Shown piece by piece: positions 48,673 to 59,011 of a stretch of 64,000 nt of DNA. Within the stretch, counting starts at the first letter, position 1. Each line of letters starts with the position of its first letter. Below the pieces are notes generated by a model that saw only the letters and a program-made list of their open reading frames with translations, was not told the origin of the DNA and ran no database searches. This stretch comes from Daphnia carinata (Eukaryota; Arthropoda; Branchiopoda; Diplostraca; Daphniidae), in NCBI RefSeq assembly GCF_022539665.2, contig NC_081335.1, forward strand, positions 9,336,449 to 9,400,448, read 5' to 3'. Position numbers and translations under genes: made by a program.

Positions 48673-50028
48673 ATGGAAGTAATAATCACACACCAGGAGA
48701 CGAAGAGGGTATACGAGCTAATTACTATTAGCGATACCAAATATGAGGATACGCAACAGGACTGCAAAGCAAAAGAAAGTGAGGAAAGTGCAGATAGCAA
48801 CACGCAATTAGTGCAGTACATGGGATGGAACGGAATAGAAACAGAAAAGAACAATTCTTGCGGAAATAAGAAAAAACGGAATGACAGCAGTGAATCAAGT
48901 GAAGATGATGGATTAACAGCGTATAGTGGAATAGAACCCGACTATGAAAGTGACTACAGTGTTGAGTTTATTGAGTTCGACAGTGACACATATCTTCAGT
49001 GTGACCCTTCTCAAGAACGGAACAAGCCAGAAAACCAACACAAGGAAACAGAAGCATGTAAAAACTGCCGGATGAAAACGATAGCATCCATATCAGCAGA
49101 CCGAGCAGAGAAAATTCATTTGCGCAGACAAGCCACGATAGACTTAGAAAACGGTAAGTTTTCATTGAGGATGATGGGAGCCCCAATGCAGGTGATAAGA
49201 AGATGCATTCAAAATAAATTTAGCACGCAACAAGGTTGGCCAAGACAGAAGATGGCAACATTTCTAAACAAAAGATATGAGGAAGGACAAACATTACTCA
49301 ACTTAAGCGTAAGAAAAAATGGGTACGACATCACAGACCTGCTACTATCCTTCGGAGCGGATCCAGAAGTATTATACCACGGAAAAACAATCGGCCATAA
49401 AGCATCAGCCTTCAACGATTTACTGTTACAACGAATCCTGCATTATAACTGCGAATTTACAGCCCAAGACAGCAGTGGAGAAACCCCTTTGATGGTGGCA
49501 ATTTCACGTAAAAATGAAGAATGTGCTAAGTTAATATGGACACCAACTAACATCAACATTACAGGACCACATGGAACAACTGTTTTGCATTATCTAGCCG
49601 AAAATGGCCTGGAAGATGTGGCCATCCAAATTTGCGCAACAAGAAGTATCTACATCAACAAACAAAATGACTCAGGCACTACCGCCTTACACGTAGCAGC
49701 CGGATTCAACAGAATCGACATGATCGAAATTTTACTGTTACACGGAGCAAGCCCAAGGATAAAAGACTCCCATGGACACACTGCTGAATCACATACATGC
49801 AGTGATAGAGCTCGAGCAATATTCCAAAAATGGGATCAAAAACGTAACAGTTATTCTCAGACAAAGACTGGAAAGACAGGACAAATACAATATCGCCGCG
49901 AGAAAAGCGAAAAAACCATCAACAAAGTTAAAATACCGGGCCTAAGAAAAAGCAAGAATAAAATAAGAAAAGAAAGAAGACAATACACTCGCAACTTGAT
50001 TCAAATCACCTGCAATTCTTCTTCTTAA
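48673..50028 (+). CDS. Ankyrin-repeat accessory protein, intact, 451 aa
   Basis: An uninterrupted ATG-to-TAA frame between env and the 3' LTR. Residues 1-150 are polar; a run rich in Ser/Asp/Glu at about 70-105 (SSESSEDDG) is strongly acidic. Five or six ankyrin repeats follow: about 205-235 (GQTLLNLSV, LLSFGADP), 236-267, 268-300 (GETPLMVAI), 301-333 (GTTVLHYLAENG) and 334-366 (GTTALHVAAGF, ILLLHGASP). The C-terminus (about 420-440) is basic (KSKNKIRKERR), a possible nuclear signal. No signal peptide or membrane helix. Ankyrin proteins bind other proteins; virus-borne ones such as polydnavirus vankyrins can act on NF-kB signalling. A similar role here is only a hypothesis. A captured host gene is the likely origin. 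Confidence 0.85.
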   Translation: MEVIITHQETKRVYELITISDTKYEDTQQDCKAKESEESADSNTQLVQYMGWNGIETEKNNSCGNKKKRNDSSESSEDDGLTAYSGIEPDYESDYSVEFIEFDSDTYLQCDPSQERNKPENQHKETEACKNCRMKTIASISADRAEKIHLRRQATIDLENGKFSLRMMGAPMQVIRRCIQNKFSTQQGWPRQKMATFLNKRYEEGQTLLNLSVRKNGYDITDLLLSFGADPEVLYHGKTIGHKASAFNDLLLQRILHYNCEFTAQDSSGETPLMVAISRKNEECAKLIWTPTNINITGPHGTTVLHYLAENGLEDVAIQICATRSIYINKQNDSGTTALHVAAGFNRIDMIEILLLHGASPRIKDSHGHTAESHTCSDRARAIFQKWDQKRNSYSQTKTGKTGQIQYRREKSEKTINKVKIPGLRKSKNKIRKERRQYTRNLIQITCNSSS

Positions 50029-50131
50029 AATTTTTAGGTGGAGGAACCAGATTAGTCAACCATAGCCATCATAACAGCAACTGTAGCCGGTGACAGAAAA
50101 AGCAAATTGGTGGACCAATTCTTATTTCGAA

Positions 50132-50143
50132 GAGGGGAAGGAA
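50132..50143 (+). promoter_or_regulatory. Polypurine tract before the last LTR
   Basis: GAGGGGAAGGAA directly before TGTAACG, as at 36713. Confidence 0.8.
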
Positions 50144-50346
50144 TGTAACGAGCCCAAAGGCTATCCAAAGACAGCCACACCCTTTACATCCCTCAAGCGT
50201 TTCACAAGTGAAAGTGAACGTATCCCCTCCCATTTTCACCTTCAATTTGCGTGTTCTTAAGAAGTATAAATACTGCATGATTGTACCATGAAATGCGGAA
50301 TTGTTTCGGCAAATCCACTGTAATACACGAGGTTCGAAACTTTACA
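50144..50346 (+). repeat. LTR 3 of the element-2 array
   Basis: 203 bp; it differs from the middle LTR by four substitutions and one extra T. It ends CTTTACA, followed by CTATAACG, which is not a copy of the left flank. Confidence 0.95.
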
Positions 50347-50812
50347 CTATAACGTATTTGTCATCGACAGGTAAGATTTCTAAATTATACAACGAACTTA
50401 AGTGAGATTGAATGATATTAAGTAAAAAATAATATTCTGTTGATTCTCGGAAAACTGTACCTTTTGATGAAACTGAAGTTGGCTCTCCAGTAAAATTCAA
50501 GACAAAGTCAATTGGGCTTGGTGAAAAACACGGCTTGCCGAAAAACTTTTACATTGTGATTTTAAATGTAGGCTATTTATAGTTATCGAAAACCATTTAC
50601 CTGATTCTAGGAGGACGCTTATTGTCAATGTACACTTTAATCAGAGCTATTGCATCTTCTTCTACGAGTGGTAAAATAGGTTTCAGCACAGGACTGATGA
50701 GTTCGATACCAGTTGAATGTTCAAGAAAATTAAAGAACAAGAAAATTTGACTTCTTTTCTCAGTGGCGAAGATATCGTGGCAGTACTGCAAACCTGAGAC
50801 TCTTTTCAACTG
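50347..50812 (-). pseudogene. Unknown protein-coding relic truncated by LTR 3
   Basis: On the minus strand, 50809-50602 encodes GLQYCHDIFATEKRSQIF and then PLVEEDAIALIKVYIDNKRP. A GTAAAT donor follows, and coding resumes at about 50520 with PCFSPSPIDFVLNFTGEPTS and continues to the LTR edge at 50347. The composition and a plausible intron suggest a real gene or transposon gene of unknown family. The rest is not found at the other end of the array (23376). Confidence 0.45.
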
Positions 50813-50997
50813 TCTACCTTTCGTTGGTAAATGTTATATTCTATTTGGAATAATAATAACTGCTTTGAGTCAATCTAAAACAATACTTTTTTCTCTATTG
50901 ACAAAACCAAAACATAACAAGTAAAATATTTCATTGAACGCTATGGCTTAAAATTTAAAAGTTCGTCTTAGACTTCCCTATAACACTTACTGTTACC
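50813..50997. other. Short AT-rich spacer
   Basis: Nothing is seen here except a possible upstream region for the ORF at 50998. Confidence 0.4.
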
Positions 50998-51843
50998 ATG
51001 TCTTCAGCTCTCTCTCAATGTTCGGGATGCAAATCCAGTATTGTTGGCCGGAAGCAATTCTGTGTTTGCCTTAGCTGCTATGCTCCTGTCCATCGTCTTT
51101 GCTGTGGTGTTAACTTCCATAAGGTTGTTTCGCCTTCATGGAAGGAGTTCAGCAGCTTTTATTGGGGCGCCATGTGTTCTGGTTGTTGTGTAGTCCAAGG
51201 TTCCACCGAAGATGTAGCGGATATGGACGGTGCAGTAGCTGGAGGATCCAATTGCGATGCAGTTGTTGTTGCCGTTGCTGGCTCTGAAGGAGGGTGTCCT
51301 AAGCCCAGGAGCATTTTCGCCCTCTCGCACGTAGGCAAGAAAAGGCCTCTAATTCCAGTTTCTCCACTTCGTCCCTCATCGCCACGTCAGCGCTCAACTC
51401 CTAGTACATCGCCTCAGAGTTATTCGCCGCGTCGTCCAGTAGTTCCGTCTTTTCCACCCTCACCACTCTCTCCGTCGACAATGTCACCCTTGGTGAGTCT
51501 TCTTGTGCCTCCAGTTCTTTTTTGTTGTCTCCTCTTCTTATGCCGACTCTTCCAGTTCCACCACCACGACGAAGACGCAGGGCCCAACCTAAGCCTCAAT
51601 CGATCTGCAACATCCAGACCTGTCTCCAGGAGCTGCAATCCCGAAAAGATCATACGAAAGCGATGGAAGAAAGGAAGAAACATTTGCCAACTCCAGCGAA
51701 TCGACAATGGAGGTATGTGTTTCTTCTTTATCGCAACTTTCCTTGGTATTTTATTCACTAAATATTTTTGGCAGCAATCATCGTATGAGGAACCGACGGA
51801 GCCATCCTACAAGATTCACGAGGAGGGAACGAGCAAGGTTTAA
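50998..51843 (+). CDS. PHD-finger-like ORF, probably LINE ORF1
   Basis: The frame starts at ATG 50998 and has 281 codons. A C4HC3 zinc-finger pattern is visible: Cys 8, 11, 24, 27, His 32, Cys 35, then Cys 60 and 63, as in PHD fingers. A Ser/Pro-rich, basic linker (residues 110-160; PRQRSTPSTSPQSYSPRRP) follows. After about residue 165 the frame turns hydrophobic and is probably not genuine: GTGAGT at 51493 and GTATGT...GGCAG (51714-51775) look like an intron boundary pair, and a neighbouring frame gives a more natural basic protein ending at 51919. PHD fingers occur in ORF1 of CR1-type LINEs and in chromatin proteins; the former is more likely here. The exon structure is uncertain. Confidence 0.45.
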   Translation: MSSALSQCSGCKSSIVGRKQFCVCLSCYAPVHRLCCGVNFHKVVSPSWKEFSSFYWGAMCSGCCVVQGSTEDVADMDGAVAGGSNCDAVVVAVAGSEGGCPKPRSIFALSHVGKKRPLIPVSPLRPSSPRQRSTPSTSPQSYSPRRPVVPSFPPSPLSPSTMSPLVSLLVPPVLFCCLLFLCRLFQFHHHDEDAGPNLSLNRSATSRPVSRSCNPEKIIRKRWKKGRNICQLQRIDNGGMCFFFIATFLGILFTKYFWQQSSYEEPTEPSYKIHEEGTSKV

Positions 51844-51919
51844 AATAAGCCTCCTTGGTGGGCTTCTCAAATGCCAGAGACTGCCGGCTCAGGTTAATGG
51901 CAGGCCTATGACTTCTTAG

Positions 51920-53095
51920 TCCCAGCGTAATAGCAGCGGCGCGACTGGTAAACAGTGGACGGCAACCGGTGCTGTAAATGACTTGGCGGACCCGGAACGC
52001 GACAGTTCGGCGTGCCAGGAGAGCACGCGGTGGTTCGGTTGGCTCAGCAAGGATTGCTGTCTATGCCTTGAACAACTCGGTACGGCAAATAAGATGGACA
52101 CGAATAATAAATGGGAATTACTTGTAATTCGCGTAAAGGTGCCCCCGGAGTAGACGGCCAAATCAGCGACAGCAAGTAAGGACAGTTCCACAGGATCCGC
52201 GTACGACCGAGTAGATAAGGACGGACACAAGACGGGCGGTAGCAGCTCAACAGGAGATTCCAGCCGTGCAGACGATGACGGCCAGACGCGACGGGCAGCA
52301 ACAGGGCAGGCACAAGTGATAGAAGAGAAATTTAAAGTTTGTAGTTACCAGTAAATGAAGAGCCAATTCCGGGGTCTTCGGTGAAACTTAGTGTGCATTT
52401 TACTCAGCCGAAACCGGCCTTTATATACCCAAATTACAAAACACCGTTGACTGATTTATGCAAATGGATAAACATAAATTTAAACGCTGGAACAGATGTC
52501 GCCGTCGTTACTTCCAAATTTCAGCCGCAGGATCCTTCTCTCCCTCCAACCTCCATCATATCCTTGACCTACCCTCTGTCAGTTTCTCCTCCGGCAATAT
52601 CTTCCCTTCTCTGGGCTAAAATTGGCTCCAGTCACGATGATTTTTAATATTAACTTATAACATTGATCGTTAGAGACCGCTTAACATAATTGTGGCCGAA
52701 GTCATCAAATTACAAATTTATAATATTAATCACCGGCCTTCTAAAACAAAGATTCGCCGGTCGAATCGTGTCAAGTTACGCTCACGTGCTATCTTATGCC
52801 GTCTACCGGTATACTCCTGTCAATCGCCGGGAATTTCTTGGTTAGTTCCCGCTTAGTGTTGGACTTACATCGGCTACCGACTCTTTGGTTCCGAGTGCCT
52901 CGCTTCCTTGCATTCATCTATCTCTTCACCGTTCCCTCGAACTTTGCTGGAAGTAGGAATTTCCGACACAAGGGGCTCCGGAAGCTTACCAATGGACCAG
53001 GTAAAAATTGGAATATAAGTGCTAATTGAATAAGACTAAAAAAGGGTTTCCTTTCTTGCTGTAGGATTTTGCATCAGCAAAAAGGCAATCAGTAA
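51920..53095. other. Gene-poor stretch
   Basis: Several short frames (e.g. 52381-52647, 52796-53029) lack motifs and look like chance. The base composition of 51920-52330 is richer in G+C than its neighbours. No repeats or RNA genes were recognised. Confidence 0.4.
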
Positions 53096-54110
53096 GAGTA
53101 CGTATGCATGGCGCTGTACCTCCCGACGCCTTTTGGGTACTCATGTAAAGCTATCATGAAAAAACAAACCTTTGGACTGCTTGCTGAGTTACGATAACGC
53201 TGACTTCACCCTTGTTCCCCACGATCAAGAGAACACCCACCAGACATTGAAAACCAGAAGAGGGTAAGTGTTTAAAAAAAAATATATTTCAGTTTTTTTG
53301 CGTAACTTGAAATATTTATACTTTATAGATTGACATCTTGAGAGAATCGAAAAAAGCCTGAGTCGATCAAAAGTTTAGGGACCATAGGGAGATTTTATTT
53401 TCCGAATTGAAGAAACGGAAGTCCATAGAAGAAAGACACGTACCGGTTGTTGATTTGGCGACTCGTTGTTTACGGTAAATTAAATAAATAAATTATATCA
53501 GGATGTTTAAAGTTTATATTCCAGCTACGATTCCAGCGAAGGTTATGTCCGCCAATCCCAGAAAAGATGACCCTTTCTTTCCTGTAGGGGAGAATTTTGT
53601 ATCACCGGACTGGTATCAGGGGTCCATCTTCGCTGGAACGGCCCAAGACCGTGCCCAGCACCTTCTATTCTTCACCCCTACCAATAAGCGCCAACTGGAA
53701 GACTGCAAGACACGGTTTATGGACGCAACCTTCTATTTTGTTGATGAACCCATCAAACAGGTGTGTTTAATTATATTGGGAATGCAATCAAAGTTAACTA
53801 TAACCTATTTATTTCCGTATAGCTCTTCACAATCAATGGGTTCATCAAGAACGACAAGAATGAAATAAAACAAGTATCCTTACTATTTTGTTGCATGATC
53901 AGGAGAAGAGCAGCCAACTATAGCGCTGTCTCCGAGAAGATTAAAGTATAGCCACTATCTCACCTACAAATAGTTAATAATGTTAAAATACTAAATTTTA
54001 TATTGTTATAGGAATATTCCCCTTCCTAGAGTCCAGCGGATCGTGAGCAGTTTCGAACGCGCTATATTTACTGCTGCCTGCAAGCATGTCTTTTACGCTA
54101 CCGAAAAAAA
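53096..54110 (+). pseudogene. Mutator-like (MULE) transposase relic
   Basis: A conserved N-part (MHGAVPPDAF) near 53105 is broken by stops. The 53503-53760 exon gives FFTPTNKRQLEDCKTRFMDA, the strand with the first catalytic Asp. It continues through a 61-bp intron (GTGTGT...CCGTATAG, 53761-53821) into LFTINGFIKNDKNEIKQVSL. The order T(F/M)DATF...QLFTIHGF is characteristic of MULE transposases. After a second spacer, IVSSFERAIFTAACKHVF (near 54035-54090) resembles the second catalytic region. DIRS sequence then takes over. The relic has no terminal repeats that I could find. Confidence 0.6.
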
Positions 54111-54119
54111 AAGTTTCAT

Positions 54120-55477
54120 TAGTAAAGGCCATCTGTTAGGCGGCGCTGGACAAAAACAAAGTTTACCTCATGGAAATCGCCACACAATCGTTCACCACGG
54201 TGTCAAGGGATATCGCTATTTGCATTTTTCTTTACAACACAACGGCCTTCACGTATATAAACAGATGCGCGGGTACGTAGTCGGTAGCGCTCTCGATTGC
54301 CTCCAAGTTTTTGACAAATTGTGTGAAGACCGTGGTGTAGCCGTTGAAGCAGCACACTTAGTTGGTAGGTTCAACGTTGATGCGGACGAAGAGTCACGTT
54401 TTAATAGAGCTGGCGTGCGACGTTCCGTGCATTCTTCATCCGAGTGTCATGCTACTAACCTCCGCATTGGAAGAAACGCATCCGATTCTTACGACCGGCG
54501 CAGTTCAACTGGCCGCTTGGAAATTCTCCGGCGTGGTTTTGAAGGCCGCCCGACCTCCGTAGCTGGTTGGGCTACTCGTCGCGGGATGCCACCCTAATGT
54601 GAACGCTGCCTATAAGCCGGTATGGCAAGATTGGGTGAGCTGGGCGTGGGACGGCAAGTAAATACCTTGTCAAATTGCCTGATGAACGTCCTCGAATTTC
54701 TAGCTGGCTTGCATGCCTTGGGCAATTCTTATAGCACTATTAACGTTCATGGATCCATACTATCGAAGAAACTAGATGCCATAGATGGATTATCGTTGGG
54801 GGAGAACCCACTGGTAGTCGAGCTACTAAGGGGTTGCTGCAACCAGAATCCGTTTAAACCTTGGAATAACGCGATGGGGATATGGACCGTCGACAAAAGT
54901 TTTCTCTTTCATTGCATCATTGGAAAAGAACAGTACTTTTCCTCGGTCAATGTTGACTTACAAGACGGTCACCTTATTGCCTTTGGCGTCTCTTATAAGA
55001 GTGTCAAAAATCTCCGCGATTGACCTGAGTTCGGCTGTTTTGCCAAAGGTGGAAGCGAGGTTCTTTTAGTATCGTTAAGGAAGGCTCAGCCCAGCGGACC
55101 GCTACAATCGTTAACAGTGAAAACCTGCCCATACAAAAGTTTGTGCCCAGTGCTGGCCCTAGAAAGTTTATTTGAAAGCACACAGGTTTTCAGGAACGAG
55201 ATCAATAGCGGCAGAGTTCTGGTTGGTTTAATTGTTCAACCCGAGCATGTAGCTGCCAACATGGTCGGCATTTCTTGAATTAGCGGGGGGCAACAGAACC
55301 CTTTCCGGGGCGTATGCTACGAGGGCTTCTGCGGCATCTAAAGCTGGGTGCAATGGCATCGCCGTGGATGCTATTTTGCGAGCAGAGCATTGGACTAGAG
55401 ATTCCACTTTCACTCGTTTCTACAAGAGGAGTGTACGACCATCGGTCAACACGGTAAATCTTGGAACACAAATGTAA
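54120..55477 (+). pseudogene. DIRS-type retrotransposon relic: RNase H and tyrosine recombinase
   Basis: The first part (54120-54400) has the RNase H end of DIRS elements: LHVYKQMRGYVVGSALDCLQ, VAVEAAHLVGRFNVDADEES. The second part (about 54700-55477) is a tyrosine recombinase: YSTINVHGSILSKKL, GENPLVVELLRG, then AQPSGPLQSLTVKTC, SLCPVLALESL, and near the end TRASAASKAGC and HWTRDSTFTRFYKRS with the expected catalytic Tyr. Recombinase, not integrase, inserts such elements. Frameshifts (near 54430-54600, 55020-55070 and 55300) and a stop after codon VKNLRD make it defunct. Confidence 0.75.
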
Positions 55478-55555
55478 ATTAAGTTGGCCATTTAAGTCAC
55501 CCTTAGGGTCTAGCAAAATGTTTTTCGTTATACAATTACAAATTATCCAATATAT

Positions 55556-55677
55556 ATAATATAAGTTTATATACATATATTATATATAATACTATATATA
55601 TATATATATATATTATTTAATACATTATTATAATAAAAATATGTATATATATACTGTATATAATATACAGTACCCAC
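55556..55677. repeat. AT dinucleotide microsatellite
   Basis: Runs of (TA)n, with the longest near 55594-55615 and interruptions on both sides. Confidence 0.85.
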
Positions 55678-55700
55678 CAAATTATTAGGAACACCTCCTC
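55668..55700 (+). repeat. Single Tc1/mariner-like terminal repeat end
   Basis: CAGTACCCACCAAATTATTA begins after a TA and continues GGAACACC, typical of Tc1/mariner-like ends. I did not find the inverted partner nearby, so it is a fragment or a miniature element with a diverged other end. Confidence 0.4.
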
Positions 55701-57300
55701 TATTTACGTGTATTCTTATGGCGCTATGGTGTTTTTTAAACTCCCATTGCTATTTAATGGATACAGCTAGATTTTTTTTTAAATTTTTGCTGATCAGATT
55801 AGGTCGTGATCTACAATTCACTAATACTTAGTTTTTTTGTAGAACTTACCGCTAAGGCTGTAGGTCCTCGCTCACGAAATAGGCACACCCGGTTTTTCCC
55901 CATAAGCGTTATGCTAAGACTAGGTTTTTAAAATTTTATATAAAATACTTAGAGTTAAGATAAAAAACTCTTTTTTCCCAAAAAATATAGCATTCCTTAT
56001 AATATAGCAATATGTTCTTATAACATATTCATATATAAATCTGGATAGGTTCGCAAGGAGTGGGATATCATTAAACAATTGAAGACTTCACAGTTGATTC
56101 CAGTGACATGACCTGTTAATATACGACACGTGAAAAGCTACCAAGTTTGCACCGAATCTTACGTAGATCTTTCCACTGAATGGATTGTCATCTTTCGAAT
56201 CGAGAACAAAAACATCATCGACGTGACCACCAATCGATTGAAAATCAAGAGTCATCTCACACGACCCTAGCCCATCACCTAGACAGAAGTTGAACGAGAA
56301 AAATTGTTTTTAGTTTGATTATGAAAAACAAATTTTTAATGTTAGCTTACTCTTTGATTTCCTTATTCAGGTAAATATGAAGAGCTGAGAAAAGATGCGT
56401 GAAGCAGAACTTGACGCAGTTATCACCTTGATGAAAAGAAGTGAAATCTTGAAATACTGCTTTAGCCAACCTACGATTGGGACGCAGTTGTTGGGAAAAC
56501 CCGTGTCATTAAAAATGAAGAGATTTGGCCCTTTGAACTTTGGAAACCCTGCATGTTAAAGAAATAGCACAGATCAAATTCACTTTCAGGAGATGCCAAA
56601 GAAGGTTCTCTTATTATTTATTTGGTGAGTATAATTCTGCGTCGTATAGCAAAACTCATTATGTTTTCCAATTGAACTGTTCCCTCCAAATCCTTCAGCG
56701 CAAACGACATTTTAAAAAAATATTGAAGATTTTGAAAATTAAGAATGGCTTTTATGGTGTCAAATACTGCCAGCCACTTACAGTTTCGTGGCCGTTCTCC
56801 AACACCCATTGCTTGGCGAGATTTCGGTTAGTAATCGTTGCTCTCCTCGTTAGTAAGCCATTATAAATTTCTACAAGTTCAATAGCAGGCTACTTCCTTT
56901 TTGTTAAAAGTATTTTCAACATTTAAGAATGTGTGCTTAAGTTACAATAGTATTCTCGGCAGATGATCTTGGGAAAATTAAGTGTTGCAATTTCTGGTCC
57001 CTTAAGAAAAGTGATACATCTACCAGGGTATTCTTTCCATTCATTGCAGCAGGGAAGCAGATCTCAGAGGATTTGAGTTTTCCTTTCCAACGATCTGATA
57101 GTTGTTCTCTGACTGAAAGTGAGCTAATTAACATAATGAGTGAATGGTAATGAACGACATGTGTGAAATTATGAAAGATGAACGTCCGGTTTTTTGTTTC
57201 GACTGGTTTGCATGAACATTGCAATCAGATCTTAACACAAAATAATAGCACCGCATTTTAAAAATGGAAAAAAGAAAAATTGAACCATTTTTTTCAGTTT
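55701..57300. other. Stretch without recognisable genes
   Basis: AT-rich, with short open frames only (e.g. 56540-56866). Nothing here has supporting motifs. Confidence 0.4.
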
Positions 57301-57304
57301 CGAA

Positions 57305-57668
57305 GACGTTCAATACGTCCCTTTTGAAAAAGAAATTTGTCGTTGGTTTATGAATTTGGGGACAGTAGATGACCAACTGACTGTAATTGACTTACATTAT
57401 CACACCAGACAAATAGTAGCCAAATAAAAACCAAGAACTTTTTCGATAATTTCTTACAAAATCAGGCAAAAGAGATATTTTTTGAAAAACGTAGGAAAAT
57501 GCATAAAATTCTGTAATAGTTGCTGGGAGTCCGCGGGAAAAAATTTAGGTAAAGTATGTATCGGACGAAATGGATTTCAAATATATTTATACAGCATTCG
57601 AGCAATCTGGACAAAAAAAGGGATTGAATGGGACAAGCTTAACTCGGATCTATTAAAAACCAAAAGGA
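57305..57668 (+). pseudogene. Third, diverged copy of the arm-borne unknown protein
   Basis: Frames on the plus strand give DVQYVPFEKEICRWFMNLGT, DDQLTVIDLHYH, then a segment that follows the 61328-61510 protein (GKCIKFC, ...GFQIYLYSI, WDKLNSDLL). It is the same repeat family as in the two arms but much older. No terminal structures are seen. Confidence 0.4.
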
Positions 57669-57769
57669 AAAAATTATGTGTGGAAACGACGATTTATAAA
57701 AATCTTCCTTCATTCATCACAATTATTGGAATACGATTTGCAGTTACCTACACACCGATCCAATAAATT

Positions 57770-58200
57770 TGTTTATCGTGATCGGCGATCCGAGCAAACT
57801 ATGAATGATCGGATCGCCCATCAAATATTTGACGATCTTTTTTTCCCATTATTTTTAGACGACAACCAGTGTACACCAATTCACATTTTTAATGTATTCA
57901 TTATATTACGAAAAAGATTGCGTACTAAACGGTATCTATCAATTCTCATTCGACAGCAAAAATAGTAAATACTTACATGCGAAAACCCAATCAACCACTA
58001 GATGGCAAAAAGGCTGATCGCTAAACATGATCGGATCGCAATCAATTTTTTTTTTAACGCCGACCCGATCACCGATCAATCTCAAAAGATCGGATCGGCG
58101 ATTAATTTTTTTTATCTTGATCGGGATCGTGATCAACTATTGATTGTGATTGTTGATGATCGAGATATTGATCAAATATTGATCGTGATCTCGGCGAGTC
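57770..58200. repeat. GATC-rich repeat region
   Basis: GATCGG, GATCGTGATC and related self-complementary units recur dozens of times. They could be subterminal repeats of a non-autonomous DNA transposon, as with the ATCGAT repeats of hAT #1. No gene. Confidence 0.55.
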
Positions 58201-58914
58201 TGCCTACACGGGCAGAAGTTACAGTTTTTCTAATTTCGTTTTCCATGATTAAAACATTTGCCAGATCGACTCTTTTCAACCCGAAGCCCGAAACTGATGG
58301 AGGAAAAAGAACTTACAGCCAAGCGTTGCGAAGTAGTTCTGCAGTCAAATTAGCCATTAAAACGCTACAATAAATAGTCAAGGATCCCAAAAATATTACG
58401 AATACTGGAAAACAAGGGCACAGTAATGCTAGAGAAGAAACTGGTTTTGATTCAACAGATTCTAGGGAAGAAGGTTAATGGGAACAACAAAAGATAAGAG
58501 GGCGTATGGGATAGAAGTGAGAAGCAACGGGAAAGCATTTTTGAATAGTTCAGAGTTGGAAGGAATCAGGGGGGAACAAAATAAATAGGCAAACGCAAAA
58601 TAAACTCCAGGAAGCCGAAGAAAAAATGAAATTTTGAAACAAAATTTGACTACATGACGTCAAATATTTATCCCCCAAAAAAGAGATTCCATGCGAATAT
58701 AAGGAAGACAGAGAAATGAAGAAAATGCAACCAATGGTTTTCCTTGGAATGATAACAGAACCCAACTCATGAGCCCAGAAAAAAATAGTGACGAGAATAA
58801 TAGCATTGAAAACCCAAAAACCGATAACTGGTTTTATTCTATGGTACAAAACCATGTAAGAAAGTTGAGGAAGGGTTGGAGAGTGGAAGAAAAGAATACA
58901 ATGTTCTATATTTC
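58201..58914. other. Spacer before the right arm
   Basis: No gene. Open frames on either strand here lack known motifs. Confidence 0.4.
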
Positions 58915-59011
58915 CTATTGACATCATGAAATTCTAGATGTATTACTACGCAATGGCGCGAAATACAACCGCAAGACGGACTAGGAAAATTCGCCCAGGA
59001 TTACATCACGC

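Larger units (their letters stand above)
36725..50346 (+). mobile_element. Copy B of envelope-bearing Ty3/gypsy element 2
   Basis: A 13.62-kb unit with the same plan as copy A; it lacks A's big deletions in RNase H, integrase and env but has its own stops. Its ankyrin gene is intact and its antisense gene is destroyed. By eye it is about 95% or more identical to A where both are present. Confidence 0.93.

Noticed and set aside
23377-50346. Classifying element 2 as BEL/Pao or copia
   Set aside because: Integrase follows RNase H, with a GPF-type tail and YLDD box, which is the Ty3/gypsy order; copia has integrase first, and BEL/Pao has different RT motifs.
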